Translations under genes and position numbers: made by a program
Source: Trichaptum fuscoviolaceum
Taxonomy: Eukaryota > Basidiomycota > Agaricomycetes > Hymenochaetales > Trichaptaceae
Reading direction: 5' to 3'
Length of the DNA: 64,000 nucleotides
NCBI GenBank assembly: GCA_910574455.1
Contig: CAJSYZ010000003.1
Span: forward strand, 1,302,001 to 1,366,000
In this document: in pieces, positions 48,719 through 59,847 of the stretch
How positions within the stretch are numbered: the first letter of the stretch is position 1
Layout of the letters: every line of letters begins with the position of its first letter
The notes under the pieces: model-generated
The model's input: the letters and a program-made list of their open reading frames with translations, nothing else
Told to the model about the DNA's origin: nothing
Database searches by the model: none

Positions 48719-49658
48719 AGTCCCTTACTCCTGCGCTCCCGGCGCACCCTGTCAATCTCCATTGCGTTGGGATCCTTCGTCGAGCTTGCGCCCGCAGTCG
48801 GGATCGTACGCGGAGCTGAACTAGTGGTGCCGGGATTGCTTCGGGGCGTAGCCGCTGGCTTTGATACTGGTCCATAGGCGTGTGCGAGCCTTAGCTTCTC
48901 GTCCGTCTCGGAAACCCAGTTGACGTAGGCATCGAATTTCATATCCTTCGCCTCTGTGCTGGCGATGTGCTGGCGAACCTGGTCTTTGAGTCCCTTCCGG
49001 AACATGTCGAGGTAGATGACATCCGTCGTTGCGTCCTTGGGCCACCCGGTGAGGGCTTGGAGGGCACGGAATTGCGACGCAAACTCGGCGACCGTTCCTG
49101 TCTGGCGTAGGCGCATCAGCTTGTCGGCTGCGGCTTTGTCTGCATCGATTTCCCCGTAAGAGGCGCGAAGGGCGGCGAACAGGGCCTCCAGGCTGGCGGC
49201 TTCTGGCGGTGTCGGGATGTCCTGGAGTCGATCTAGAATGGGTCGTGCCCAGTCTTGCGCCGGCCCCCGCAGTGCATCAGAGCAAATGCGACCTTGCGGG
49301 TTTCGTCTAGTCCCGGATGTTGTCCGAACAGGTAGAGCTTAATCTGGTGAATCCAGTTCTCCAGCTTGGCTCGTTCGCCTTCGAAGGTGTCGGGAAGCTT
49401 CATCTTGAGCCCGGCTCCGCCCCCAGACGGGGAGGCGGGCTGACTCGCGATTTGGGCTTCTAACGCCCGGTTGGCGTGCTTGAGCTGGGCGACTGTGTTC
49501 TGGACCTGATTGTGTTCGTTGACTAGCTTGGAGTAGCGCTTTTCGAGGGTGTCGAGGCGATCAAGGATGGGTTGGAGTTTGTCTTCCTCCATCGAGGAGC
49601 TAGGGGACGGGAAAGCGAAGGTGTCTGCGAGTCCTCCCCATTCCTGGTGGGACGACAT
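48451..49658 (-). pseudogene. E2 Gag, frameshifted
   Basis: Starts at ATG 49658 (MSSHQEWGGLADTFAF), has a coiled-coil LDRLDTLEKRYSKL and the retrotransposon Gag core, and ends with a knuckle CYYCGEKDHLVSDC (CX2CX4HX4C). A one-base loss near 49260-49268, in the run coding MHC/RGPAQDWARP, moves the frame, so an intact Gag is not made from this copy. E2 is otherwise whole. Sequencing error in the GGGGG run is possible. Confidence 0.85.
48457..48463 (-). promoter_or_regulatory. candidate -1 frameshift heptamer GGATTTT (E2)
   Basis: Read as G GAT TTT CAG TAG in the Gag frame, two codons before the Gag stop; Pol is in the -1 frame. GGAUUUU is a known functional slippery site in some plant RNA viruses. 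Confidence 0.5.
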
Positions 49659-49734
49659 CGCGGGTCGGCGGTACGGGTGCGGGGGTAGAAGTAAAGAGCG
49701 TGAGGGTGTCGAGTCCGAGCGGCGGTGAGCCAGG

Positions 49735-49745
49735 ACTTTTGACCT
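49735..49745 (-). other. E2 self-primer binding site
   Basis: AGGTCAAAAGT in element orientation, two bases after the 5' LTR; perfect complement of ACTTTTGACCT at 50053-50043. Confidence 0.7.
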
Positions 49746-49747
49746 AA

Positions 49748-50565
49748 TGTTACGACCGTCGGGAATTGTAGCGGGAAACAGTTTCGGGAAACTGGAATTC
49801 GCGACAAGAACCCGCGTTCGGGAATCTGGATTCGCGACTGGGAACGAGCGTGGGAATTCAGGCGGGAAACGCGCGGGATTCTATCCAGGCGCGTCGCGGG
49901 ATTCTCAAGGCCAGCTAGGACTCTTCACTGCTTTGAACGTCAAGTAAGCGGATCCCTAAGGAAGCACTCCACAAGTAAGTATTGCGCAACTAACTACACA
50001 GGAGAAAAGAGAGAGATCGCACCTAAGGAAGCACTCCACAAGAGGTCAAAAGTGGGGTGCTCCTTACGATGCCTACAGCTATTTATCTACTTCGTAAAGA
50101 CTGTATAGTTAATCTACGCTAAGTGTCCTTGCGCAATGCGCACCTATCTACTACAAACGATACATGCTACGACCGCACTGCTAGGCATGTCTATCCCGTC
50201 TCTCCAGATGGCTACGGCCTGTCCGTGGACGTCAGCGTCCGGTCCGGGGCCGCGACTAGCCAGACTAGGTATGCCAGACTGTTGCAGGTCGTCACCTTGA
50301 GGTACTAACGGATTAATGAGCGTATGTTGATAAGTGAATGTACGTGTGCCGTGGCGGGTCGTCGTAAATGAGTGTGTGTATGCGTGCATGGTTGCCGGGA
50401 CGGTGGTGCGGGATAAGTCACGTGAGCATGGGATCGTGCGATTCGGGAATGAGGTTTCGCGCGGGGAATCCAATGGCGGGATTCTCCCTGCGGGTTTGTC
50501 TGCTCATGTCGGGATCCTTGGCGGGAAAGTGCGGGAAATGAGAAAAGGAGCCCGGGATCTCAACA
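49748..50565 (-). repeat. E2 5' LTR
   Basis: 818 bases. TATA-like TAAATA (50085-50080) lies 32 bases before ACTTTTGACCT (50053-50043), placing the likely transcript start at or next to the 11-base primer. A 21-base direct repeat occurs at 49955-49975 and 50022-50042. Confidence 0.95.
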
Positions 50566-50570
50566 CAACC

Positions 50571-50641
50571 GGTGCAGAACCAATGTCCACTTTGCTTCTG
50601 GTGAGTGGCGACAGCTTGCTTGTGAAGCTACGACGCCCTGG
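50571..50641 (-). mobile_element. E1 fragment between E2 and E3
   Basis: 71 bases continue the open E1 frame upstream of the E2 insertion (reads KVDIGSAPVVPPNR across the CAACC junction). It ends with CCTGG (50637-50641), the target copy of E3. Confidence 0.8.
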
Positions 50642-51217
50642 TGTTACGACCTAGAGTGGTTCCTTCGCTTTCGAGACCCTGAATCGGACACAGACGACGA
50701 TCGGACGCAATGAGCGGTGGTTCTCACTCTGAGAAGCACTTTACAAGTCAATTAAGCTATTCTACACATCAGAGCTAAAGATAAACACATCACCTGAGAA
50801 GCACTTTACAAGAGGCCAAAAGTGGAGTGCTTCGCAGGGGGATCCGCGGTTTTGATGAACAAAGGCAAAAACTATACAGTACCAAGCCACTGGACCCTGA
50901 TCCGACTAGGTCCGACCTATACCGCTGACGTAAGTCGGAGTTCGGGGTCCCGCTCTAGTCAGGGTCCCGCATCGGTAGAGCGGAGGTTCGAGTCGGAGTG
51001 GCGGAAGAAAGAAAGAAAGGAGAATTGTTTGCAGGGCGCTTGTCCTAGCGGCCTGCAAACATACAGGCAAGTAATCTACGCAAAAAGGAAGAGAATCGGA
51101 GTCAAAGAAAGTCCGGTTTCGGACCGGACATGTCGGGGATCCGACTCGGAGTGTGATCGTAAAAGAAAATAAAAGAAAAATAAAAGAAATAAAATAACCT
51201 GAGGCGGATTCCTGACA
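50642..51217 (-). repeat. E3 3' LTR
   Basis: 576 bases, same length as 61189-61764 and 62688-63263. Polypurine tract GGAGGGGGATAA on the internal side. Outer flank CCAGG (element orientation), which matches the flank of the LTR at 62688, not that of 61764. Confidence 0.95.
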
Positions 51218-51259
51218 TTATCCCCCTCCAAGGGCGCTCCTAAAGAGCGCGCGCGTTCG

Positions 51260-54200
51260 TTAGCGAATGGCGTCGGGGTACCGACAATAGAACTTTCGGA
51301 TAACAGCGGGGGCATGCTCCATGTCCGCGGCATCGATCCATTGGTCTTCCTCGGGTCCATAGCCTTTCCAGCGAACCAAATACTGCAGAGTCCGACCTCG
51401 ACCGCTTCGGCGCGAATTAAGGACTTCGGATACTTCGTATTCAATGTCGCTGTCAACGTTTACGGGCTCTGGCGGTGTCTGGACGCGACCAGGAATGGTG
51501 TCCGGTGTATACTTCGTGAGAAGCGACACATGGAACACTGGGTGAATCCGCATAGTCGCAGGCAGCTGAAGCTCGTAATTCAAGAGTCCGATCTTCCGCA
51601 AAACCGTGTAGGGTCCGAGTCTCCGCGGATTCAGCTTGCGCGTGCCCGGTATTGCAATATTCCGTGCGTCGAGCCATACCTTATCTCCTGGTCGGATGTC
51701 CGGCGTGTCTGCATGTCCCTGGTCGTAGTACCGCTTCATCCGCTCCGCTGCGACTTCGAGAGCCGCGCGAGCGTCCTCCTGAGCCTTCTGAAGCAGGTCG
51801 AGTCGGTCATCCGCTGCGGGTACCGTCGAAAGTCCGGCACTCGGTACAATGGTGAACTTGGGGTCGTATCCATACAACAGCGCGAAGGGAGACACCTTGG
51901 TAGCGGAGTGCGCTTGCGTGTTGTGCGCAAACTCCGCCATGGGCAGTAACTCCGACCAATTTTCCTGTCGGACGTCCGTGAACGCGCGAAGATACTGTTC
52001 CAACTCCTGGTTCACCCGCTCGGTCTGACCGTCCGTTTGCGGGTGGAAGGATGTCGATGTTGCGCCCTCGATCCCAAGTCGATGGAGTACCGCCTTCATA
52101 AACCGGGACACGAACTGCGTACCCCGGTCCGAAATGACTTTGCACGGCGTGCCATGGTGTTTCCAAACTTCGGACACAAACAAGTCGGCCGTCCGCGCAG
52201 AGTCAATATCCGAGGTCGTCGGTATGAAATGGGCCTGCTTGGTGAGTCGGTCTACCACCACGAAGATCGCGTCGTATTCACCGGACTGTGGCAGCTGGGT
52301 GATGAAATCGCAAGAAATGACCTGCCAGGGTCCGTCTGGTACTTCGTTGGGCTGAAGCGGACCAACCGGACGTTGCGGGATGTTCTTCGTCCGTATACAA
52401 GTGTCACACCCCGACACGTACCGCTCGACGAATGTGGACATACCAGGCCACCAGTAATTCCGACTCACCAGCTCGTAGGTCTTCCAACGACCCGGATGTC
52501 CGACCGGAAGCGAATCGTGGTGTAACTTGACGATATCGCGGCGGATCTCCTCGTCCTTCGGCACATAGACCTTACCCCGGTACAGCAGCAGCCCATCCTC
52601 CGTGTTCCACTCCTCCAGATCGTTCGCCAGCGCGCGCGGAGCCCCTTCCTTCACCTTCTCGATCGCCTCGACCAATTCCTCGTCAAACCTCTCGGACTCC
52701 CGAATCCTCCGCAACAACTCCGTATCCCCCTCTGCCCGGACCATCCCTCGTCGCATCGCCAACGTATAGAAGCGGTTCGTGTCCAGCAGGACCTTGTTTG
52801 TATTGTCCGGTCCGTCAGGACGAAGATCTTCGCGCCTGGATAAGGCATCCGGCTTTCCACCGAGTCGTCCGGGACGGTGACAGATCAGAAAGTCAAAACG
52901 GCTAAGGAACAAGCTCCAGCGGGCCTGACGTCTCGTAAGGTTTCGGGCTTCCGCAAAGAAGAGCAGGTTGCGGTGGTCCGACACAATATCAATTTTGTGC
53001 GGACTTCCTTCGAGATAGTGCCGCCACTCGTCCAAGGCTCGGACGATGGCTAGAAGCTCCTTGTCATGGATCTCATAGTTCCTCTCCGCATCGCCCAGGG
53101 ACTTCGAATAGTAGGCCACTGGGTGAATGTCACCATCTGGTCCGATCTGCGAAAGTACCGCTCCGGTCGCGAAGTCCGATGCATCACATTCGAGGATGAA
53201 GGGTTTCTCAAGGTCGGGCATCGCGAGGACCGGTGCCTCAGCAAACTTCTTCTTCAGACCATCGAAGGACTCTTGCTGGCGGGTAGTCCAGCGCCACTGG
53301 ACATCCTTCCGCAACAATTCGGTCATGGGAACCGCCAGCTTCGAGAAGTCCTTGATAAAACGTCGGTAGAAGTTTGCGAACCCCAAGAAAGCCTGAATGT
53401 CCTTCACCTTCGCCGGAGTTGGCCAGTCGGCCACCGCTTCGACCTTCTTCGGATACATCGAGATAATCCCAGAGCCAATGATCATACCCAAGTACTCAAT
53501 GGAGTCCTTGTGGAACTCGCACTTTTCGGGCTTACAGAACAGGTCATACTTCTCCAGACGTCGGAGTACCTCCTTAACGTGTTCCTCGTGCTCCGACTCG
53601 TTCTCCGAAAAAATGCAGATGTCATCGAGGTAGATAATGACAATAACATCCAGCATATCCTTGAAGAGCTCGTTCATCATCCGCTGAAACGTAGCGGGTG
53701 CGTTCGTAAGTCCGAAAGTCATAACAGTCGGTTCGAAGTGGCCCTCCTGAGTCCGAAAAGCGGCCTTCCACTCGTCGCCTTCCTTGATGCGGATATTGTT
53801 GTATCCGGCCCGCAAGTCGAGCTTGGTGAAGACGCGGGCCTTCTTCAAGGAATCGATGAGTTCGGTGGTCAGGGGAAGCGGGTACCGATTTTTGACGGTG
53901 ATTTCATTGAGTTTTCGGTAGTCGACAACCATCCGAAGCGATCCGTCCTTCTTTTTGATGAAGAAGACCGGAGCAGCGGCGGGGGACTTCGACGGTCGGA
54001 TGTAACCCTTTCGAAGGTTCTCCTCAATGAACTCCTTCAAGGCGGCCCGCTCCGTCAGTGCCATAGGATAGATCTTACTGTACGAAGGGGTCGATCCGGG
54101 CTCCAAGTCGATCACATGGTCGAACGGCTTCCTCTTGGGCAACCGGTCGGCCTCTGACTTCGAAAACACCTTCGCAAACTCGCGGTACTGCGGGGGGACC

Positions 54201-54456
54201 ATCTCCTCGAAGGACTTGTCGCCCTCCTTCACTGCCGACTTCTCCGCAATCGCCTGCGACCAGGTATACGAGGCCGCAACTTTATGCACAAAGTCCGGAT
54301 CATCCGCCACATAGAACTGCTCCGCATCATGGTAGATGTCCATGTACTTTTCGGAGTACCGAAATCCGGGGGGAATCTTCGCAAGGTCGTCAGACTCACT
54401 GTCCGACTCGTCTGAATCATCACCGACTTCCGCAACGCAGACTCTCGCATGGGGCT
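51260..54456 (-). CDS. E3 Pol: RT, RNase H, integrase, chromodomain
   Basis: Reading from the E5 border: acidic linker DDSDESDSESDD, reverse transcriptase with YLDDICIFSE, RNase H ECDASDFATGAVL, integrase HPGRWKTYELVSRNYWWPGM, CDTCIRTKN, SDRGTQFVSRFMK, HPQTDGQTERVNQELEQ, and chromodomain YEVSEVLNSRRSGRGRTLQ with KGYGPEEDQW, ending PDAIR. The frame runs on into the E5 LTR up to 54643, which is not part of the gene. It joins the protease piece at 59255 in frame (MRP|QPHARV) when E5 and one GCGGTCGC copy are removed. About 60% alike to E2 Pol by eye. Confidence 0.93.
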
Positions 54457-54464
54457 GCGGTCGC

Positions 54465-55539
54465 TGTAACACTTGGATTTCATCCAGTGTTCGTACGAAG
54501 CCCGCCGGACACGACAGTGGCACCCGGAAGACAAAGTAAGCACCCGGAAACCGGAGTCGCTCAAGTACAAGACTCGGAAGTACACCAGCAAGTCCAGAGC
54601 ATAGCAACAGTGCAGAAGACGCAAGGCCGGAAAGCGGAGTCACTCAAATACAACTCACGGCCGCAAGACAGTGCATCTGACGGACACCAGACAAGTAGCA
54701 AGGCCGCCGGACGACACTCGAAGCTAAATAGCAAAGGGAAAACTGTACCTGAGCACGAGTAGTAGTGCATCCAAGGCACAGAGCTCACCGGTGATCACAC
54801 AACGGACAATGCAATGGGTGGACGAGCAAACGAGCGTATGATGTGCATATACACATGCGACCGGCCGGACACTTAGAGTGTGGCGACGTGCGCGAGTGGC
54901 GTGGGAAACGGGTTGCCAATTGAGGGACGGGCACAAAGACAACGGTTCCGGGGTAGTTTGCGTGGCCGGAGTAGCCGGTTCACACGCGGTATTCACTTGT
55001 GTTAGTCGCGTCATGTAGACCGTGTGAAAATGCACTCCATTTTACCTACCACTACGTGCGAGAGCGAGAGCGAGGACGAGTCTGACGTCTGCGCTGTGTG
55101 CGCGTGCTTTAGGACTCTTCTCTTCTGTTTTCTTTCTGTTTCTTGTCTTCGGGCTTCGACTACGGCGGCGCGAGAGGCTTTTACGGACGTGCAAGAGTCC
55201 TGTTTGTTTCTTGTCTTCGGACTATCGACGGCGACGGCGCGCGACACTTACGGACGTGCAAGTGTCCCTTTCTTCTGGACTTCTCGCGAAGGCGTGCGGC
55301 GGTTGCGCACTACGAGTTTTACGGACGCGCAAGAGTTAGTTTGTTTCTTGTCTTCGGTCTTCGAGCGAGCGACGGTTGCGTGGCGCACGCAGAAGACATA
55401 CTTGCGGACGACGGGGGCCGTTTAGTTATTTCACTAGTTTCCTTCGTTGTTTCTCCTCTTCTTTCTGTTTTACTACTCTATTCTTCTTCTTCGGGTTTTC
55501 TACACATCCCACCCCCTTCGTATTTATCATATTTTCATC
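54465..55539 (+). repeat. E5 5' LTR
   Basis: 1,075 bases, starts TGTAACAC, ends TTTTCATC. A tRNA-type primer site TGGAGCCC follows at once (55540). Longer than the other E5 LTR because of extra copies of a 70-120-base unit (55139-55400). Confidence 0.85.
55139..55400 (+). repeat. variable repeat in E5 LTR
   Basis: Three divergent copies starting TTTCTTGTCTTCGG and holding TACGGACGTGCAAG or a close form; the 3' LTR has one. Confidence 0.7.
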
Positions 55540-55756
55540 TGGAGCCCACCGCGAGGGGGTGGTTTTTTTGTGTATAACCCAAAAAGATATATTGTCGCCC
55601 TTCGGGCGAAGTAGTTTACAGATTTTCATTGAGAAAAAAGAAATAGTAAAAAGGAACTTGTGACAAGACACTGAACCGGCAGTGAAGGTGTCGAATTAGT
55701 AGTCTAACGGACTGAAGGAGAAGACCAAGCAGAACAAAGCAAGGTCTGGTTGAAAG

Positions 55757-56626
55757 ATGGATGAACTAGTGGCTCGATGGGGAGTGTTGGGAATGACTGT
55801 CGAACAGCTTCGAGAGCATTACAGTGGCAAATCTCGAGGGGAACTGGTAGAGCTGGTTACGGAAAAGCGGAATCAGATGGATTTGATGGTTCTGAGGTTT
55901 GGGTTCGACGGACCTGTAGGGGAATTGAAGGGGACAGACGGGTGGATGCCCCTGGATTGCATGTTGAGGGACGAGTTGATAGACGAAATGGTGGGGGTGG
56001 TGGGACGGACTCAGGTTTTTGTGAAGAAGATGGAAGAGGGGGATCCAGAATATCTTGCGTGGCTAAAGCGCAAGGGTCTGCAGGAGTGGACGAAGAGGTG
56101 GAGTGGGCATGAAGAACAGAAGCCGGTAGACTCTCCTCAAGAAGCGCAAACACTGGGGATGTCGTCGCTGGTCGTACGGGAGATGGGTTCGAAGGAACCG
56201 GGGAATCGTCCTCAAGAAGCGCAAGCACCGGTACCAGTGGTGGTGCAAGAGACGACTATAAAGAAGGCCGTAGACTCTCCTCAAGAAGCGCAAACGCTGG
56301 GGACGACGCCGCCGGTTGCGCAGGAGTCGAAGGGAGGGGGCGCGCAAGAGAGGGCTCCGAGGGAGCAAGCGATATGGGGGGCCGCGATGGCACGGAGTAG
56401 AGCAGGCACGAGCCGCGGTGGGCTCGGGTGCTACTACTGCTGGCGTCCGGGGCACCGGAAGCGGGAGTGTTGGGATCTGCGCGCGGGGGTTGTGCAGGTT
56501 GGGTGCGGGGTTCCGGGTGGTCAGGCCAGACGGTTCGGAACTACCGTTTATGTGGGGGAAGAGTCTCTGCGAGCGAGCGCGAGCCGGGAGCGTCTGGGGC
56601 AGCGCAGCAAGACATCATCGAGCTGA
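55757..56626 (+). CDS. E5 Gag-like protein with zinc knuckle
   Basis: 289 residues from ATG 55757. Acidic/basic N-terminal region without close known relatives (MDELVARWGVLGMTVEQL...). Three repeats of a PQEAQTLG-type motif (residues about 120-185) are followed by a knuckle CYYCWRPGHRKREC (CX2CX4HX4C) near residue 225. It is likely the nucleic-acid-binding coat protein of the element; no polymerase follows. Similarity to other Gag proteins beyond the knuckle was not seen. Confidence 0.7.
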   Translation: MDELVARWGVLGMTVEQLREHYSGKSRGELVELVTEKRNQMDLMVLRFGFDGPVGELKGTDGWMPLDCMLRDELIDEMVGVVGRTQVFVKKMEEGDPEYLAWLKRKGLQEWTKRWSGHEEQKPVDSPQEAQTLGMSSLVVREMGSKEPGNRPQEAQAPVPVVVQETTIKKAVDSPQEAQTLGTTPPVAQESKGGGAQERAPREQAIWGAAMARSRAGTSRGGLGCYYCWRPGHRKRECWDLRAGVVQVGCGVPGGQARRFGTTVYVGEESLRASASRERLGQRSKTSSS

Positions 56627-56631
56627 ACAGT

Positions 56632-57530
56632 CGGACAGGGCTCAGATAGTATCCGCGTGGACTTCCGTAGGCCAACAGAACGCGCCAGCAGCAAAGTCGA
56701 GCAGAGCACCGGTCCAGAACAGCGCGAATAGGCCGGCAGCGGGAGGGGCGAAGGCACGCGAGAAGGAAATGAGTGGGCAACCTCGAGGACTGGTCTTGAC
56801 GGCCGACGGACATGTGGACGAAGCAGGGACGTGTTCGACAGATGCGCCGGCCAAAGCTGCAAGCAAGACGACCGAAGAGACAAGAGATCTGGAACTGCAA
56901 GAGCTGCGCCTTCGCGTTCGAAAGCTGGAAGAAACTGTCGACCAACTGCGCAGAGAGCTAGCAAAGCAGAATCGTCAAGGAATCCGAACGGCAAGCGTAC
57001 TCGATCAGGAAGAGGACAATGAAGAGTCTGGGTACGACACGGCGACCGAAACCCCGAGTGCAGAAGACTCGAGCGTCGAAGACAGCGAGTGCACTGACGA
57101 CAGGGCAGAGGACACCGAGGCCGGACGAGAAGCTGAGAAGAGAAGGCAGTCGACGACCAATGTTGGCCAAGTCAAGAATGCACAGGCAAGCGCGCGAACA
57201 GACTCAGCAGCAGCAACAGCTACCGTGGTCAGACGAGAAGCTGAGAAGAGAAGGCAGTCGACGACCAATGTTGGCCAAGTCAAGAATGCACAGGCAAGCG
57301 CGCGAACAGACTCAGCAGCAGCAACAGCTACCGTGGTCAGACGAGAAGCTGAGAAGAGTGGGCAGAATGAGGCGAACGACGTCCAAGCCGCGAGCGCACA
57401 AGCATATGTGCAATCGACCACAAGCATCAGGCCGCCAACAGATTCAGCAGCAGCAACAGTTCATAGTCCTTGGGTTCCGTGGAGGGGTTGGAATTCTGTT
57501 TCGCAAAAGCGAAGGTTTACAAGATATTAA
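56632..57530 (+). CDS. E5 second frame, coiled-coil protein
   Basis: Open in another frame that overlaps the Gag end (open from 56316). After 56632 it codes a Ser/Ala-rich stretch, a heptad coiled coil (LELQELRLRVRKLEETVDQL, residues near 56895-56955), an acidic block, and 2.5 copies of a 36-residue repeat (REAEKRRQSTTNVGQVKNAQ...). Function unknown. It may be expressed by frameshift, by splicing or not at all. Confidence 0.5.
57124..57447 (+). repeat. 108-bp coding tandem repeat
   Basis: Units start at 57124, 57232 and 57340; the first two are nearly identical, the third diverges midway. Confidence 0.93.
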
Positions 57531-58303
57531 CGTTTTAATTGCATTTTATTCTTAATTTTATATTCTCCACATCGTTTCAAGCTAGTAGATGCATCTCAAT
57601 TTTTCATTATAGAATTCAGGATGGAAGCAAGCATAATTTCATTTCATTTCATTGCAATCTTATTTTATTCGTATCATATTCGCCTTCGTTGACAAGTTTC
57701 AAGTTATTTCAAAAAAAAAAAAAAAAAAAAAAAAAATCATCGCAAAAAGACAACAAACAACACCATCTAGTAGATAGTAGCATGTAACGCGGGCGAAAGG
57801 AAGAGGAAGAGGAGGAAGAGGAAGATGAAACGAGAGGGACGGCGATCGTGAGGACATGCGAAGCGACGGACGAGCGGCAACTACGCATGCGCGAACGCGA
57901 GAAGGAACAGGGTGTGCGCGCGAAGATGGCACGAGGAAAGGAGGACGAAGGGGGAGGGGAAGGGAAGAGAGGGAGAGAGAGAGAGAGAGAGGAGGGAGAT
58001 TGAGGAGTAAGGGGTATGAAGACACGGAGAAGACGACTCACGGACGACCATCGAGAGACCGCCCAGTCAGGTGCCGAAAATTTTCGCGATTTCCAAGCAA
58101 GGCAAAGACCCTCCAGACGCAGTCAAGAACCTCCACGACGCATAGCATGCACGACGGACAGCTAGTCGATTCAAACGCGCGCAAGTTATCGAGGCCAAGT
58201 GAAACAGAGCATCTACCCTACGGACACGGCACCCAACTTCGAAGCACGCCAGCCAAGGAAGGCAGAGTGACCAGGAGGTCACTATTCAAAAGTTGGAGGG
58301 AGA
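57531..58303 (+). other. E5 3' non-coding region
   Basis: Holds an A26 run (about 57711-57736), purine-rich GGAAGA repeats near 57798-57830, a GA run (57973-57992) and the polypurine tract before the LTR. No gene seen. Confidence 0.6.
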
Positions 58304-59246
58304 TGTAACACCTGGATTTCATCCAGTGTTCGTACGAAGCCCGCCGGACACGACAGTGGCACCCGGAAGACAAAGTAAGCACCCGGAAATCGGAGTTGCT
58401 CAAGTACAAGACTCGGAAGTACACCAGCAAGTCCAGAGCATAGCAACAGTGCAGAAGACGCAAGGCCGGAAAGCGGAGTCGCTCAAGTACAACTCACGGC
58501 CGCAAGACAGTGCATCTGACGGACACCGGACGAGCAGCAAGGCCGCCGGTCGACACTCGAAGCCAAATAGCGCAGGGAAAACTGTACCTGAGCAAGAGTG
58601 ATACAGCTGCCAATGCACAGAGCTCGCCGGCGATCACACAACGGACAATGCGATGGGTGGACGAGCAAACGAACGTACGGACAAGGTCACGGACATGCGA
58701 CCGGCCGGACACATAGAGTGTGGTGGCGCGTGAGAGTGGCGTGGGAAATGTAGCGATAGTTGAGGGACGGGAACAAAGACAACGGGCTCGGAGTAGTAGG
58801 TGTGGCCGGAGTAGCCGGTTCACACGCGATATTTGCCGGTGATAGTCACCACATGTACCACCGTGTGAAAATTTACTTCTTTTCTCCCCACCACCACTAC
58901 GTGTGAGCGAGAGCGAGAATCTCTACGGCGCGACGCAGGGAGTCGACGGACGGGGCTCAACAGCCTTACGGATATCTTCTGGAGTTCCCTCGAAGGGGGG
59001 GCGGTGGACGAAGACGGCGGGGCTCAACAGCCATTCTTACTGGGATTTGTTTCTTGTCTTCGGACTTCTTGCGAAGGGTTGCGTTGGGCGGACGCGCGAA
59101 GACTCTGTCTACGGACGTTTGAGGGCCGTTTGGCTATTTCACTAGTTTCCTTCGTTGTTTCTCTTCTTCTTTCTGTCTTCTTTTACTACTCTTTTATTCT
59201 TACTGGGTTCCCTACACTCCCACCCCCTTATCATTATATTTTCATC
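58304..59246 (+). repeat. E5 3' LTR
   Basis: 943 bases, starts TGTAACAC and ends TTTTCATC like the 5' copy, with a few percent differences and fewer internal repeat units. Confidence 0.85.
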
Positions 59247-59254
59247 GCGGTCGC

Positions 59255-59847
59255 ATCTGTCGACTGTTCTTGCATCGCGCGGCCCGCAACTTGCGAACGG
59301 CGCGGGGTAGCGGTTGTCCGGCTTCTACGACTCTTGCCGCTTCGACAGGGCGGCATTCGTTCGGACATCGCGTAAAGCTGATGGTCTCGTCGTTCCAATC
59401 AATCTCCGGGTTATGGTGGTGTAGCCAATCTATCCCAATGATCAACGGATAGTCTCCGATGTTTGCCACTGTGGCATCAACTTCTTCTTTGTGTCCACCG
59501 ATCTCCAGAGTAAGTCGGACTTGGTCTGTAATCGGACCACTCTGGTTCAGCGAATCGTCGGTGTTGTACACCTTGATTGGTCGGTCAAGAGGACAAGTAC
59601 GTAGTCCGAACTTCCGCACCAACTTCTGGTTGATGATCACCGAAAATGCACCGCAGTCTAGCAGCGCTCTCATGCTCAAAATCTTTCGGCCGTCACTTAT
59701 TCTCACTGGGACATGGATGAATCGACGCAAACTCTTGTGTATTAGCGAAGTACGATTGTACACAGAGGGATCGGATACATCATCATCTAACAGCGAAAAT
59801 CGGTTCGGGGTCTTTGGCGGAACGACCGCGCGCCTAGACCCACTCAA
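59255..59847 (-). CDS. E3 Pol, protease part
   Basis: Codes the start of Pol up to the E5 insertion: LRRFIHVPVRISDGRK, then ALLDCGAFSVIINQ in the place of the protease active site (DCG, not DSG or DTG), and the flap-region motif IIGIDWLHHHNPEIDW. The frame overlaps the Gag stop by one codon. The DCG form may be less active. Confidence 0.85.

Larger units (their letters stand above)
43861..50565 (-). mobile_element. E2: chromodomain Ty3/gypsy retrotransposon
   Basis: Full-length element of 6,705 bases with nearly identical LTRs and the 5-bp target duplication CAACC (43856-43860 and 50566-50570). Gag, then Pol in another frame. It sits inside E1. The LTR in element orientation starts TGTTGAGATC (3' copy TGTCGAGATC) and ends GGTCGTAACA. 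The primer site is next to the 5' LTR (49735-49745). This is the youngest element by LTR identity per base, apart from E1. Confidence 0.95.
54465..59246 (+). mobile_element. E5: gag-only, non-autonomous LTR retrotransposon
   Basis: Direct LTRs (54465-55539 and 58304-59246), primer site TGGAGCCC, polypurine tract GTTGGAGGGAGA before the 3' LTR, and an 8-bp flank GCGGTCGC on both sides (54457-54464 and 59247-59254). The 2.76-kb interior has a Gag-like gene with a zinc knuckle but no protease, reverse transcriptase or integrase. Confidence 0.85.

Noticed and set aside
54457..54643. N-terminal extension of the E3 Pol frame (TPLSGLASSALLLCSG...)
   Set aside because: It lies in the E5 LTR; the true upstream part is at 59255-59847.
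57711..57736. A26 run as the tail of a LINE or processed gene
   Set aside because: It lies inside E5, before the polypurine tract and LTR, with no upstream reverse transcriptase or gene copy.
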